Origin: Clostridia bacterium | GTDB lineage: Bacteria; Bacillota; Clostridia; Christensenellales; CAG-138 | NCBI GenBank assembly: GCA_017554455.1 | Contig: JAFZIH010000100.1 | Coordinates: forward strand, 1-47,932 | Length of the DNA: 47,932 bases | Reading direction: 5' to 3' | Shown here: one piece after another, positions 16,672-25,110 of the stretch | Position numbering within the stretch: the first letter of the stretch is position 1 | How the letters are laid out: each line of letters begins with the position of its first letter | Notes under the pieces: model-generated | Told to the model about the DNA's origin: nothing | Databases searched by the model: none | What the model saw: only the letters and a program-made list of their open reading frames with translations | Made by a program: the position numbers and the translations under genes

Positions 16672-17269
16672 ACATTGTCCTCTTTTCGTTGGTTTTACGG
16701 GTATTCTTTGCCGTTTTTTGCTGTGCTATACGCCCGCGCACGATCGCAAGCGCAAGCGGGACCGGCTGCACGATCGCCTGCGCCGACAGGGAGATCCGGA
16801 TCATCGGCGTTTCGCAAAGCGCCGCCCGCGCCGAACCGCCTTCCGCAACGCGCGTCGTGAGCATCGAAAGCAGCACGGCGACCGTTCCCGCAAGCAGCAC
16901 CGCCGCGGCGGGCTCGCCGTCGACGCCGACGGCCGTTCTCGTATCAAGACGCAGCAGCCGGACACCGGCGATCCGCGGTCTTCTGCGTTTTCGCTTTTCG
17001 AACAGCCCGATCCGCTTTTTGCCGATCATCAGCGTAAAATACGGATCACAAAACAGATACAGCCGCAGCCGCAGCGGGATCGGGATCAGTCCGAAAAGAT
17101 ACACCCGCGCATGAACGACCGCGCCGCGCGCACCGACCCGTCCCCTGCCTTCGACGATCAGCGGCATGGACAGAAGCAGCAAAAGAAACAGCAAAGCGAA
17201 CAGAACGATCAGGATCCACATATGCACAGTATGTGCGCTTCGTTTTTTTGCATACAAAAAGGACCGCAT
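16658..17269 (-). CDS. DUF2953 membrane protein
   Basis: 203 residues from ATG 17269. One N-terminal transmembrane segment (WILIVLFALLFLLLLLSMPL) is followed by an Arg-rich soluble domain including YLFGLIPIPLRLRLYLFC and a segment rich in basic residues (EKRKRRRPR). This is the DUF2953 layout, regularly found just upstream of gerW in Clostridia and Bacilli. Start choice is uncertain: 17269 has AAGGA ahead, but that site lies inside a hairpin (17256-17284); ATG 17219-17221 (MWILIV) fits the family start better but lacks a ribosome-binding site. Function unknown, presumably sporulation-related. Confidence 0.78.
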   Translation of the reverse strand: MRSFLYAKKRSAHTVHMWILIVLFALLFLLLLLSMPLIVEGRGRVGARGAVVHARVYLFGLIPIPLRLRLYLFCDPYFTLMIGKKRIGLFEKRKRRRPRIAGVRLLRLDTRTAVGVDGEPAAAVLLAGTVAVLLSMLTTRVAEGGSARAALCETPMIRISLSAQAIVQPVPLALAIVRGRIAQQKTAKNTRKTNEKRTMYASC

Positions 17270-17284
17270 TTCTGCGATCCTTTC
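17256..17284 (-). terminator. Hairpin over the DUF2953 start region; terminator-like or translation-controlling
   Basis: On the minus strand the stem AAAGGATCGCA/TGCGGTCCTTT closes a short loop and runs into TTTTTG. One position is U-G in the minus-strand RNA but C-A on the plus strand, so the fold suits a minus-strand transcript. It covers the AAGGA site and the ATG of the upstream start of DUF2953. Confidence 0.5.
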
Positions 17285-17316
17285 CTTACGAGAAGGCTGC
17301 CGAGAGTGGCGTCAGA

Positions 17317-17373
17317 AGCCGCGTTTTCGGTATGAGCTATACTAATGTATGCGAAATGCCGAAAACGACGGCT
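17317..17373. repeat. Long imperfect inverted repeat upstream of DUF2953
   Basis: Arms 17317-17333 and 17356-17373: both read AGCCG, then (one extra base in the second arm) CGTTTTCGG, then YAT. The loop is about 22 bases and AT-rich, containing TATACT/TATAGC-like hexamers. It could be an operator pair or hairpin in the DUF2953 promoter region. Confidence 0.6.
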
Positions 17374-17394
17374 AATTTGCGGCGAACAGATAAA

Positions 17395-17421
17395 AAGAAA
17401 GGGCGTGTCTCGCCCTTTCTT
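17395..17421 (-). terminator. Terminator of the second nucleoside ABC operon
   Basis: Perfect 11-bp stem AAGAAAGGGCG/CGCCCTTTCTT with a 5-base loop, followed by TTTTTA on the minus strand, about 65 bases after the permease stop at 17486. Confidence 0.88.
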
Positions 17422-17485
17422 CATGCTGTTTATTTTTTTGTTATTTTTCGCCGCAAATGATCTGATACCGCTATCGACAGCCGTT

Positions 17486-18481
17486 TTAACGCATGCCCTT
17501 ATCGTAGGGAATACCTTCCGCCTTCGGCGCGCGGGACTTCTTGGAAGTCAGCACCAAAAGGATCATCGTGATGATGTACGGAAGCATCGGCCACAGATAG
17601 GAGCTGACGCCTTCGAGTTCCTTGAACTTCGGCATGAACGGGATGCTGGACGCATACGCGCCGATGACCTTGAACAGCGCAAAGAACAGGGACGCGCCGA
17701 GGATGGACCACGGTTTCCAGTTACCGAAGATCATAACCGCCAACGCAAGGAAGCCGTAACCGGCGACCGAGGACTGGAAGCCGGAACCTGCCGCCAGTGT
17801 GAACGCCAGACCGCCGATGCCGCCGAGGAAGCCGGAGATCAGCACGCCGGCGTAACGCATCTTGAACACGTTGATGCCGACGGACGCCGCCGCCTGCGGA
17901 TGCTCGCCGCAGGAACGGAGACGAAGACCGAACTTGGTTTTGTACATCAGGATGACCGCCGCCGCAAACAGAACGACTGTGAGAATGGTCGTCAGGTAGA
18001 AGTTCTTGAAGAGCAATGCCTGGATGAACGACCCTTTTTCAAGCGTCAGCCCAAAGTTCGCTTCCGTGATGCGCGACCAGGTCGGGATCAGAATGGTCGT
18101 CTGGCCCTGGCCCTGAACGACCCAGGTCAGAACGATTGCCAGCGCCGGTGCCAGCATGTTCAGCGCGGTGCCGCCGATGGTCTGATCCGCCTTGAGGTTG
18201 ATGGAAGCGAATGCCAGAAGCACCGAGAACACAACGCCGCATGCCCCCGCGAACAGGGTGGCGATCAGCATGGCGAGCTGCGGACCGAGCTGTCCGTTCA
18301 TGACGAGCGGATCCAGCCAGCGCATCATCAGACAGCCCATCAAAGCGCCGATGATCATAATACCTTCCAGAGCGATGTTGATGATACCGCTTCGCTCGGA
18401 GAACATACCGCCCATTGCAACCAGCAGCAGCGGAACTGCAAATACGATGGTCGAGCTGATAACGTCTGCTAAAACGATCAT
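17486..18481 (-). CDS. Nucleoside-type ABC transporter permease (NupQ-like), system 2
   Basis: 331 residues, polytopic, BPD_transp_2 family. Its N-terminal FSERSGIINIALEGIMIIGALMG and the coupling segment CGEHPQAAASVGINVFKMRYAG are characteristic. It is the smaller permease of system 2 and overlaps its partner by 4 bases (ATGA), so translation is coupled. It carries an insert between helices (VVQGQGQTTILIPTWSRI) that the system 1 counterpart lacks. Together with 18478-19647 it forms the transport channel. Confidence 0.88.
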   Translation of the reverse strand: MIVLADVISSTIVFAVPLLLVAMGGMFSERSGIINIALEGIMIIGALMGCLMMRWLDPLVMNGQLGPQLAMLIATLFAGACGVVFSVLLAFASINLKADQTIGGTALNMLAPALAIVLTWVVQGQGQTTILIPTWSRITEANFGLTLEKGSFIQALLFKNFYLTTILTVVLFAAAVILMYKTKFGLRLRSCGEHPQAAASVGINVFKMRYAGVLISGFLGGIGGLAFTLAAGSGFQSSVAGYGFLALAVMIFGNWKPWSILGASLFFALFKVIGAYASSIPFMPKFKELEGVSSYLWPMLPYIITMILLVLTSKKSRAPKAEGIPYDKGMR

Positions 18482-19647
18482 GCTTTTTCACCCTCGCTTT
18501 CCTTCAGAGTCGGTTTCTCATCCGTTTTGGGCGACACTGTCAGCGCAGGTTCTGCGTTGACGTTCGACTTATCCAGATGAACAAACCGGGAAATAACGGT
18601 CTTGGTCAGCAGTGCGAATGCGCTCAGGTAGATGATGACCGCGATGATGATGTCGATCATTTCCTTTGCGAATACCGGCTGCAGCGATTCGCCGCCGACC
18701 TGGATGTAGGAAATGAACAGTGCGGAGAAGATCGTTCCGATCGGGTTCGACGTTGCGAGCAAAGCGACCGAGATGCCGTTGAAGCCCATCGGCAGCAGCA
18801 GCTTCTGGATCGTGTATTCCGCGGTGCCGGCGAGGTAGTAAATGCCGCCGCCCAAGCCCGCGAGTGCGCCCGCGATGACCATCGAAAGGACGATGTTGCG
18901 CTTTGCGTTGATGCCGGCATAGATGCTGGCGTTCTTGTTGAAGCCACACGCTTTGAGCTCATAGCCGAACGTCGTGCGGTTCAGGATGACCCACATGATC
19001 ACCGCGACGATGATCGCGATGAAAATGCTGATATTCATGAAGTTGGAATCGAGGAGTTTATCCAATCCCATCTTCGGGATCATTGCCTTCGGGTTTGCGT
19101 AGGACAGCGCAGCGGTACGGTCCTTGATCGGGCTCGATACCCACGCGGTCGGCAGCATGACGTTCTTGCCCGCCGCATTCTTGAGGTTCATGCACAGCAG
19201 GTTCACAAGCATCATGCCGATCCAGTTGAACATGATCGAAGTGATGACCTCGTTCACGTTGAACAGGGATTTAAAGAGCCCCGGGAAGAAGCCCCAGATC
19301 GCGCCGGCGACGATGGAAGCCAGCAGGCAGACCCACCACGGCATCTGGAAGATGATGCCACATGCCAGCGCGCAGAACGCACCGACGGTGTACTGACCGG
19401 AAGCGCCGATGTTGAAGAGGCCGGTTTTGAACGCGAACGCGACCGAAAGACCGGTCATGATGAGCGGAGCCGCCTGATACAGCACCTTCGCGAACTTCGC
19501 CGAGCTGGAGAAGCCCGCTACCAGCATTTCACCGAACTTCGGGAATGCCTGCGCCGGATTGACCGCCAGCAGCAGAAGCAAGCCGAAGATCAGACCGATG
19601 AGGATCGAGATTACAGACGACAGAACGCTGATCAATCCTTTTTTCAT
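18478..19647 (-). CDS. Nucleoside-type ABC transporter permease (NupP-like), system 2
   Basis: 389 residues, polytopic, BPD_transp_2 family. Recognisable segments are FKTGLFNIGASGQYTVGAFCA, FNVNEVITSIMFNWIGMMLVN, and CGFNKNASIYAGINAKRNI as coupling region. A hydrophilic C-terminal tail (EPALTVSPKTDEKPTLKESEGEKA region) is unlike system 1. Four-base overlaps with the ATPase gene upstream and the second permease downstream show a tightly coupled operon. Confidence 0.88.
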   Translation of the reverse strand: MKKGLISVLSSVISILIGLIFGLLLLLAVNPAQAFPKFGEMLVAGFSSSAKFAKVLYQAAPLIMTGLSVAFAFKTGLFNIGASGQYTVGAFCALACGIIFQMPWWVCLLASIVAGAIWGFFPGLFKSLFNVNEVITSIMFNWIGMMLVNLLCMNLKNAAGKNVMLPTAWVSSPIKDRTAALSYANPKAMIPKMGLDKLLDSNFMNISIFIAIIVAVIMWVILNRTTFGYELKACGFNKNASIYAGINAKRNIVLSMVIAGALAGLGGGIYYLAGTAEYTIQKLLLPMGFNGISVALLATSNPIGTIFSALFISYIQVGGESLQPVFAKEMIDIIIAVIIYLSAFALLTKTVISRFVHLDKSNVNAEPALTVSPKTDEKPTLKESEGEKA

Positions 19648-21200
19648 GCTTCGGCACCCCCTTTCTTCTCAACGTCGCGATACATGTTCTTTGCGCCCGC
19701 CATATAAAGACCGAGTTCCTGAACCGTGGTTTTCTTCGGATCGAATTCACCGACGATCTCGCCCTCATACATGACAAGGATGCGGTCCGGAACGCTCATG
19801 ACCTCTTCGAGTTCCAGAGAAACCAACAGAACCGCCTTGCCTGCGTCGCGCTGCGCAACGAGCTGCTTGTGGATATACTCGATCGCGCCGACGTCAAGAC
19901 CGCGGGTCGGCTGCACCGCAACCAAAAGCTCCGGGTTCTTGTCGATCTCACGCGCGACGATCGCTTTTTGCTGATTGCCGCCGGACATCGAACGCGCCGT
20001 CGTGACCGCGCCCTGACCGGAACGAATGTCGTACTGCTCGATCAGGCGATCCGTGTATTTGCGCACTTCCTTGTTGCGGATGAAGCCGAACTTCTGGAAC
20101 TCCGGCTGCCAGTAACGCTGCAGCACCATGTTCTGCTCGAGCGAGAAATCGAGCACCAGACCGTGCTTATGACGGTCCTCGGGAATATGGCTCATGCCGA
20201 GCTTGGAACGATCGCGGATCTTTGCCTTCGTGATGTCATGACCGCACAGCGTGATCTTGCCGCGCGACATTTTGTCAAGCCCCGTCAGCGCATATACGAA
20301 CTGCGTCTGTCCGTTGCCCTCGATACCCGCGAGGCAGACGATCTCGCCCGCGCGGACCTGGAAGCTGACGTCCTTTACCGCGTTGTTCGAATGGAGCTTG
20401 GACGGAACGGTGACGTTCTGCACGTCGAGCACCACGTCGCCGAGATGCTGTTCGCCCTTGTCGACCTCGAATTTGACGTCGCGGCCGACCATCATGCGGC
20501 TAAGCTCTTCTTTGGTGGTATCCTTGATCTCGACGGTGCCCATGTATTTGCCCTTGCGAAGGACCGTGCAGCGATCGGCAACCGCCATGATCTCGTTCAG
20601 CTTATGCGTGATGAACAGGATCGACTTGCCTTCTTTGGTGAAGTTCCGCATGATCTCCATCAGCTCGTCGATCTCCTGCGGCGTCAGAACAGCGGTCGGC
20701 TCGTCGAAGATCAGGATCTCGTTGTCGCGATACAGCATCTTGAGGATCTCAACACGCTGCTGCATACCGACCGAAATATCTTCGATCTTCGCATCGGGGT
20801 CGACCTGCAGACCGTACTTTTCGGACAGCTCCAAAACTTTCTTGCGGGCTTCCGCCTTCTGCAGAAAGCCCATCTTGTTCGGCTCCGCGCCGAGAATGAT
20901 GTTATCGAGCACGGTGAAGATCTCGACCAGCTTGAAATGCTGGTGCACCATGCCGATATGCAACGCGTTCGCGTCGTTCGGGTTGTTGATCTTGACGACC
21001 TTGCCATCCTTTTTGATGGTGCCGGCCTCCGGCTGGTACAGGCCGAACAATACGCTCATCAAGGTGGATTTGCCCGCGCCGTTCTCGCCCAACAGCGCAT
21101 GCACTTCGCCTTTTTTCAGCTGCAGCGTAATATTGTCGTTCGCCTTGATGCCGGGGAACTCCTTGGTGATGTTTAACATCTCTATGACGTATTCGCTCAT
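19644..21200 (-). CDS. Nucleoside-type ABC transporter ATP-binding protein (NupO-like), system 2
   Basis: 518 residues with two fused nucleotide-binding domains. Domain 1: Walker A LLGENGAGKSTLMSVLFG, signature SVGMQQRVEI, Walker B ILIFDEPTAVLTP. Domain 2: degenerate Walker A GIEGNGQTQFVYA, signature MSGGNQQKAIVAREI, and VAVQPTRGLDVGA. Unlike the system 1 ATPase, both signature regions are canonical for the sugar/nucleoside class. GGGGGACG precedes the ATG. It lies about 94 bases after the lipoprotein gene, with a stem-loop between and no clear promoter of its own. Confidence 0.92.
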   Translation of the reverse strand: MSEYVIEMLNITKEFPGIKANDNITLQLKKGEVHALLGENGAGKSTLMSVLFGLYQPEAGTIKKDGKVVKINNPNDANALHIGMVHQHFKLVEIFTVLDNIILGAEPNKMGFLQKAEARKKVLELSEKYGLQVDPDAKIEDISVGMQQRVEILKMLYRDNEILIFDEPTAVLTPQEIDELMEIMRNFTKEGKSILFITHKLNEIMAVADRCTVLRKGKYMGTVEIKDTTKEELSRMMVGRDVKFEVDKGEQHLGDVVLDVQNVTVPSKLHSNNAVKDVSFQVRAGEIVCLAGIEGNGQTQFVYALTGLDKMSRGKITLCGHDITKAKIRDRSKLGMSHIPEDRHKHGLVLDFSLEQNMVLQRYWQPEFQKFGFIRNKEVRKYTDRLIEQYDIRSGQGAVTTARSMSGGNQQKAIVAREIDKNPELLVAVQPTRGLDVGAIEYIHKQLVAQRDAGKAVLLVSLELEEVMSVPDRILVMYEGEIVGEFDPKKTTVQELGLYMAGAKNMYRDVEKKGGAEA

Positions 21201-21237
21201 GCTTCGTCCCCCATTCCCTGTTATTCAATGTAAAGAA

Positions 21238-21289
21238 GAAGGGCCGGGCTATGCGCCCAGCCCTTCAGGATCGATAAATTGTTATCGAT
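21238..21289 (-). terminator. Two stem-loops between lipoprotein and ATPase genes, system 2
   Basis: Read on the minus strand, a perfect 8-bp hairpin (ATCGATAA/TTATCGAT, 21270-21289) lies just after the lipoprotein stop. It is followed by a larger stem (21238-21266, GAAGGGC/GCCCTTC outer, GGGC/GCCC inner, one U-G pair) ending in TTCTTCTTT. This probably gives partial termination and 3'-end protection of the lipoprotein mRNA. Confidence 0.75.
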
Positions 21290-21294
21290 TGAGC

Positions 21295-22464
21295 TTATGC
21301 GTTGTAGTCAACCGCAATGGTGACGGTCGGCTCAGCATCGGTCGCGTTGGAGATAACGACTTCGCCGCCCTTGACCTTCTCGAAGAGTGCATTGTACTCG
21401 TCAACGGTGAAGGTGTTCAGTCTCCAGGAACCTTCTGCGGTCGGCAGACCGACGCAATTGTCAGCCGCGCCGAGGACAGCGGTCTTGCCTGCATAGTCCG
21501 CGGACCACTTGCCGTTGTTCGCCTTGAGGTCTTCAAGAGCGAGGACGACGGAGTTGGTGAGGCCCTTCATTGCGGAGGTGATGATGCAGTCGGATTCTGC
21601 GCTCTGGTCGACGTCAACGCCGATGACCTTGCCGTTCGCTTCGGTTGCCGCTGCAACTGCGCTCAGGTAGATGCCGCCGCCGCAAGCAAAGACGACTTCG
21701 GTGCCGTCGGTGAACCAGCCTGCCATCTTGATCTTGATATCATCCGTCGGAGCAAAGCCGCCGCAATACCAATACTTGATGGAGACGTCTGCTGCAACGC
21801 CCATTTCTTCAGCTGCCATGTTTGCGCCCTGAACGAAGCCGTAGCCGTAACGAACGACTGCCGGAACCGCCATACCGCCGAGGAAGCCGAGCTTCTTATA
21901 GCCATCCTTAACAGCTGCATAGCCCGCGAAGAAGCCGGCCTGCTCTTCCTGATAAAGGATGTTGTGGGTGTTCTCTGCGGTCTTGTAGTCAGCGTAGCTC
22001 GCATCATGGGGCTCGCCGTCGAGGAGCAGGAACTGGACTTCGGGATAATCGTTCTGTACCAGATAGATCGCTTCCTCAAAGAGGTAGCCCGGGCAGACGA
22101 TCGCCGTTGCGCCGCCGTTGATTGCTTCCTTGATGGTCTGGACACGCGCTTCGGTGGAGTCCTCAGACGGACGATAGTAGTTGTAGCCTTCGCCCTGCTT
22201 CATGCCGTTCGCTTCGCAGAATGCAACAACGCCTTCCCATGCGCCCTGGTTGAAGGACTTGTCGTCGATGTTGCCGACGTCGGTAACCAGTGCGACCTTC
22301 ATCGCTGCAGCTTCAGGCTGCGCTTCCGGCTGCTGTTCCGGCTGCGCTTCCGGCTGCTGTTCCGGCTGCGCTTCCGGCTGCTGTTCCGGCTGCTGCGTCG
22401 TTGTGCAGGCAACGAGCGCGAAGACCATCGCGAGAACCATCAGCAATGCAATGATTTTCTTCAT
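21295..22464 (-). CDS. BMP-family substrate-binding lipoprotein, system 2
   Basis: 389 residues. Signal peptide MKKIIALLMVLAMVFALVAC with lipobox LVAC and lipidated Cys20. The linker contains three tandem copies of an 8-residue unit made of Glu, Gln, Pro and Ala (about residues 26-50). The BMP domain starts MKVALVTDVGNIDDKSFNQG, the standard family opening, followed by YNYYRPSEDSTEARVQTI and later VIGVDVDQSAESDCIITSAMKG. GGAGG precedes the ATG. It binds the substrate for system 2; family members bind nucleosides such as guanosine or inosine, but the ligand is not determined by sequence. Confidence 0.93.
   Translation of the reverse strand: MKKIIALLMVLAMVFALVACTTTQQPEQQPEAQPEQQPEAQPEQQPEAQPEAAAMKVALVTDVGNIDDKSFNQGAWEGVVAFCEANGMKQGEGYNYYRPSEDSTEARVQTIKEAINGGATAIVCPGYLFEEAIYLVQNDYPEVQFLLLDGEPHDASYADYKTAENTHNILYQEEQAGFFAGYAAVKDGYKKLGFLGGMAVPAVVRYGYGFVQGANMAAEEMGVAADVSIKYWYCGGFAPTDDIKIKMAGWFTDGTEVVFACGGGIYLSAVAAATEANGKVIGVDVDQSAESDCIITSAMKGLTNSVVLALEDLKANNGKWSADYAGKTAVLGAADNCVGLPTAEGSWRLNTFTVDEYNALFEKVKGGEVVISNATDAEPTVTIAVDYNA
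22316..22387. repeat. Three perfect 24-bp tandem repeats in the lipoprotein linker
   Basis: Units 22316-22339, 22340-22363 and 22364-22387 are identical (starting GGCTGCGCTTCC) and encode the Glu/Gln/Pro/Ala octapeptide linker; a partial fourth copy follows. Identity at the DNA level suggests recent slippage expansion. Confidence 0.9.
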
Positions 22465-22538
22465 TTTTGTTTTTCCTCCTGATTTGTTTTTCCTGCTGGT
22501 GGCAGGATAATAAATGTGTACGCCATATGTACGGACGT

Positions 22539-22547
22539 ATTATAACA
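22539..22547 (-). promoter_or_regulatory. Extended -10 promoter of the system 2 lipoprotein operon
   Basis: Minus strand TGTTATAAT (extended -10 with consensus TATAAT at 22539-22544). No good -35 is visible. Predicted start near 22532, leader about 68 bases, no recognised riboswitch. Confidence 0.65.
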
Positions 22548-22627
22548 GATACTTCCCGAGAATGGAAGATAAATCTTTCAAATTTTTCATAATTTTTTCA
22601 TATTTTCCTCTTCAGCGGCGTGCAAAG

Positions 22628-22655
22628 AAAGCCGACCGCGGATGCGATCGGCTTT
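22628..22655 (-). terminator. Terminator of the surE-to-rpsA operon
   Basis: Stem AAAGCCGA/TCGGCTTT with an inner CGC/GCG, one U-G pair in the minus-strand RNA, then TTTCTTT. It lies about 25 bases after the ispH-rpsA stop. Confidence 0.75.
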
Positions 22656-22680
22656 GATTTGCGGTTTTTCGGATCGAAGA

Positions 22681-25110
22681 TTACTCCTCGTCCGGCTTGT
22701 AGTTTGCAAACAGACCCGCCAGAGACGTGGTCGTCTGCGTCACCGGGGGCAGCTCGTACTCGCCGTCCTCGGGGTTGCGGCGGCGGCGATCCGGACGGGA
22801 TTCGCGGCGTTCGCCGTTGTCCTGTGCGCGGCGCGCGGTGCGCTCCTCGCGTTCCTTGTTCTGCTGCTCACGCTGTGCTTCGCGCTGTGCCTTGCGCTCT
22901 GCGCTGATGCGTTCGCGCTCCGCCTTCTCCGCCGCGAGCTGCTCCGCGATCTCGGGGTTCTCCTCGATCAGAGCGTCCTTGCGGGACAAGCTGATGCGCT
23001 TTGCTTCGACGTTGACGTCAAGCACCTTGCAGCGTACCACGTCGCCGACCTTGATCTCGTCTTCGACCTTTTCGATGCGGTGGATACCGACCTGAGAGAT
23101 GTGGATGAGACCGTCGATCGTCGGCTCAAGCGCGACGAACGCGCCGAACGGGACGATGCGGACGACCTTGCCCTCGACGATGCTGCCGACGGGGTACTTC
23201 TCCGCCGCCTTGGTCCAGGGCTTCGGCTGGAGCTGCTTGTAGCCCAGACCGATCTGTTCCTTTTCGCGGTCGACGCGGAGGATCAGAACTTCGATCTCCT
23301 GACCGATGGACAGCGCGTCGCTCGGATGCTTGACTCTGCCCCATGCGCAGTCGGTCACGTGAACGAGACCGTCAATGCCGCCGATGTCGACGAACGCGCC
23401 GAAATCGGTGATGCGGCGGACGACGCCGTGGACCTTCTCGCCGACGACGAGCGCGTCCCACTTGGCCGCCTTCGCTGCCTTTGCTTCCTCGATGAGGACC
23501 TGCTTGATGGAAGCGACGATGCGCTTCTTTGCCTTGTCCGCTTCGAGGACCTTGACCTTGATGGTCTTGCCGACGTAGTCGTTGAGATTCTCAACGTATT
23601 TCGTAGAAACGTGCGAAGCCGGAACGAACGCGCGAACGCCGTTGATATCGGCGATCAGGCCGCCCTTGACGACTTCCTTGACCACTGCCTCAAAGGTCTT
23701 GCCTTCGACGTCTTCCGTGAACATTTCGTCCATCAGCTTTCTGCCTTCGACATTCTTGCGGGAAAGGCGGACATTGCCTTCGCCGTCGTTGACCATAAGG
23801 ACTTCCACGTCGATGCTGTCACCCTCTTTGACAACGTCTTCCGCACGGACTTCGGGATCCGCGGAGAATTCTCCCTTCGGAATCACGCCGTCGGCCTTGT
23901 AACCGATGTTGACGAATACTTCGCCGTCCACGATCTGGAGCACGGTGCCCGTGATCATCTGGCCCGGACGGATCCGCTTCACGGTCTTTTCAAAGGCCTG
24001 TTCAAAAGTCTCCGGCTCGGCTTCCGCCTCTGCCTCGACAGCAACGGGTGCCGCTGCTTCTTCAACTGCTTCGACTGCTTCTTCCACGACTGCTTCAGCC
24101 GCTTCTTCGACGGCTGCCGGCGCTTCTTCAACGGTCTCCTTCACTTCTTCGACCGCTTCCGCTGCTTCCGCTGCCGTTTCTTCAACTGCCTGCTCTGCTT
24201 CTGCAACGACTTCTTCAGTGGCTTCGGCGACAACCTCAGCGGGAGCTTCCGCTTCGATGGTTTCAACTGTCGTCTTTTCGAGTTCGCTCATTACTTGTTT
24301 AACCTCCCTAATCATCGCTGTTGGCGTCGATGCGCCTGCGATAATCCCTATTATATCATCGTCTTTTATTTTTGCAAGAGGAATTTTGCCGATATTGTCG
24401 ATGATTTCAACCTTTTCGCAAGATTTTTTGCACAAATCACGCAGTGCGCAGGTGTTTGCGCTGATTTCCGAACCGAGAACAAAGATCCGCGTGCACCGGT
24501 TGGCAAGCGTTTCCGCTTCGGCCTGCCTGCGGCGCGTGGTGTCGCAGATCGTGCAGTGCGCGGAAAGCGCGGGAAATCTTTTGCGCAGCACGGACAGAAC
24601 GGCTTCGTAGGTTTCCGCCTTCGCGGTGGTCTGCGAAACGAGCGTCAGCGCGCCGAAATGCTCCAGCGCTTCCGCATCCGCCGTTCCCGTCAGCACGACG
24701 GCGTTCTCCCCCGCCCGGCTTCGGATGCCGACGACCTCCGGGTGCGTGGGCTTGCCGAGGATCGCGACGCACTCGCCGTTTTCCGCCGCCTGCTCGACGA
24801 TACGGTGAATGCGCTTGACGAACGGACAGGTCGCATCGACGATGCGCACGCCCTTTTCTTCGCACGCGCGGAATACCTCCGGCGGCGCGCCGTGCGCACG
24901 GATCACGAGCGTGTCCCCCGCGGAGAGCGCGTTCAATGCTTCAACCGCATGGATCCCTCGCGCTTCGAGCTCCGCGACCACGCCTTCGTTATGAATGATC
25001 TTGCCGTAAGTGAAAACGCGCGCGTTCTCTGCCGCCGCGCCGTTGACAAGCTCGATCGCCCGCGAGACGCCGAAGCAGAAGCCGCTGTGTTTTGCGAACA
25101 GGACCTGCAT
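22681..25110 (-). CDS. ispH-rpsA: Fused 4-hydroxy-3-methylbut-2-enyl diphosphate reductase / ribosomal protein S1
   Basis: 809 residues. Residues 1-278 are IspH, the last enzyme of the MEP isoprenoid pathway, with the three iron-sulfur cysteines Cys12 (HSGFCFGVSRAI), Cys95 (VDATCPFVK) and Cys189 (HCTICDTTRRRQ), plus AHGAPP, KPTHPEVVG and AGASTPTAMI. A long Ala/Glu/Val-rich linker (275-375) leads to four S1 RNA-binding domains at about 383-452, 468-536, 556-624 and 641-711, then a basic tail. This fusion is known in Clostridia. GGAGG precedes the ATG, whose first base is shared with the plsC stop. An internal ATG at codon 274 with GGGAGG upstream could yield S1 alone. Confidence 0.95.
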   Translation of the reverse strand: MQVLFAKHSGFCFGVSRAIELVNGAAAENARVFTYGKIIHNEGVVAELEARGIHAVEALNALSAGDTLVIRAHGAPPEVFRACEEKGVRIVDATCPFVKRIHRIVEQAAENGECVAILGKPTHPEVVGIRSRAGENAVVLTGTADAEALEHFGALTLVSQTTAKAETYEAVLSVLRKRFPALSAHCTICDTTRRRQAEAETLANRCTRIFVLGSEISANTCALRDLCKKSCEKVEIIDNIGKIPLAKIKDDDIIGIIAGASTPTAMIREVKQVMSELEKTTVETIEAEAPAEVVAEATEEVVAEAEQAVEETAAEAAEAVEEVKETVEEAPAAVEEAAEAVVEEAVEAVEEAAAPVAVEAEAEAEPETFEQAFEKTVKRIRPGQMITGTVLQIVDGEVFVNIGYKADGVIPKGEFSADPEVRAEDVVKEGDSIDVEVLMVNDGEGNVRLSRKNVEGRKLMDEMFTEDVEGKTFEAVVKEVVKGGLIADINGVRAFVPASHVSTKYVENLNDYVGKTIKVKVLEADKAKKRIVASIKQVLIEEAKAAKAAKWDALVVGEKVHGVVRRITDFGAFVDIGGIDGLVHVTDCAWGRVKHPSDALSIGQEIEVLILRVDREKEQIGLGYKQLQPKPWTKAAEKYPVGSIVEGKVVRIVPFGAFVALEPTIDGLIHISQVGIHRIEKVEDEIKVGDVVRCKVLDVNVEAKRISLSRKDALIEENPEIAEQLAAEKAERERISAERKAQREAQREQQNKEREERTARRAQDNGERRESRPDRRRRNPEDGEYELPPVTQTTTSLAGLFANYKPDEE
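24289..24308 (-). promoter_or_regulatory. Internal ribosome-binding site and start inside ispH-rpsA
   Basis: GGGAGG (24303-24308) is followed after 11 bases by an in-frame ATG (24289-24291, MSELEK), exactly at the border between the IspH domain and the linker. It may allow separate synthesis of the S1 part. Confidence 0.4.

Noticed and set aside
20251..22482. 743-residue open frame on the plus strand
   Set aside because: Runs antisense across the ATPase and lipoprotein of system 2, including its repeat; the true genes carry all the motifs.
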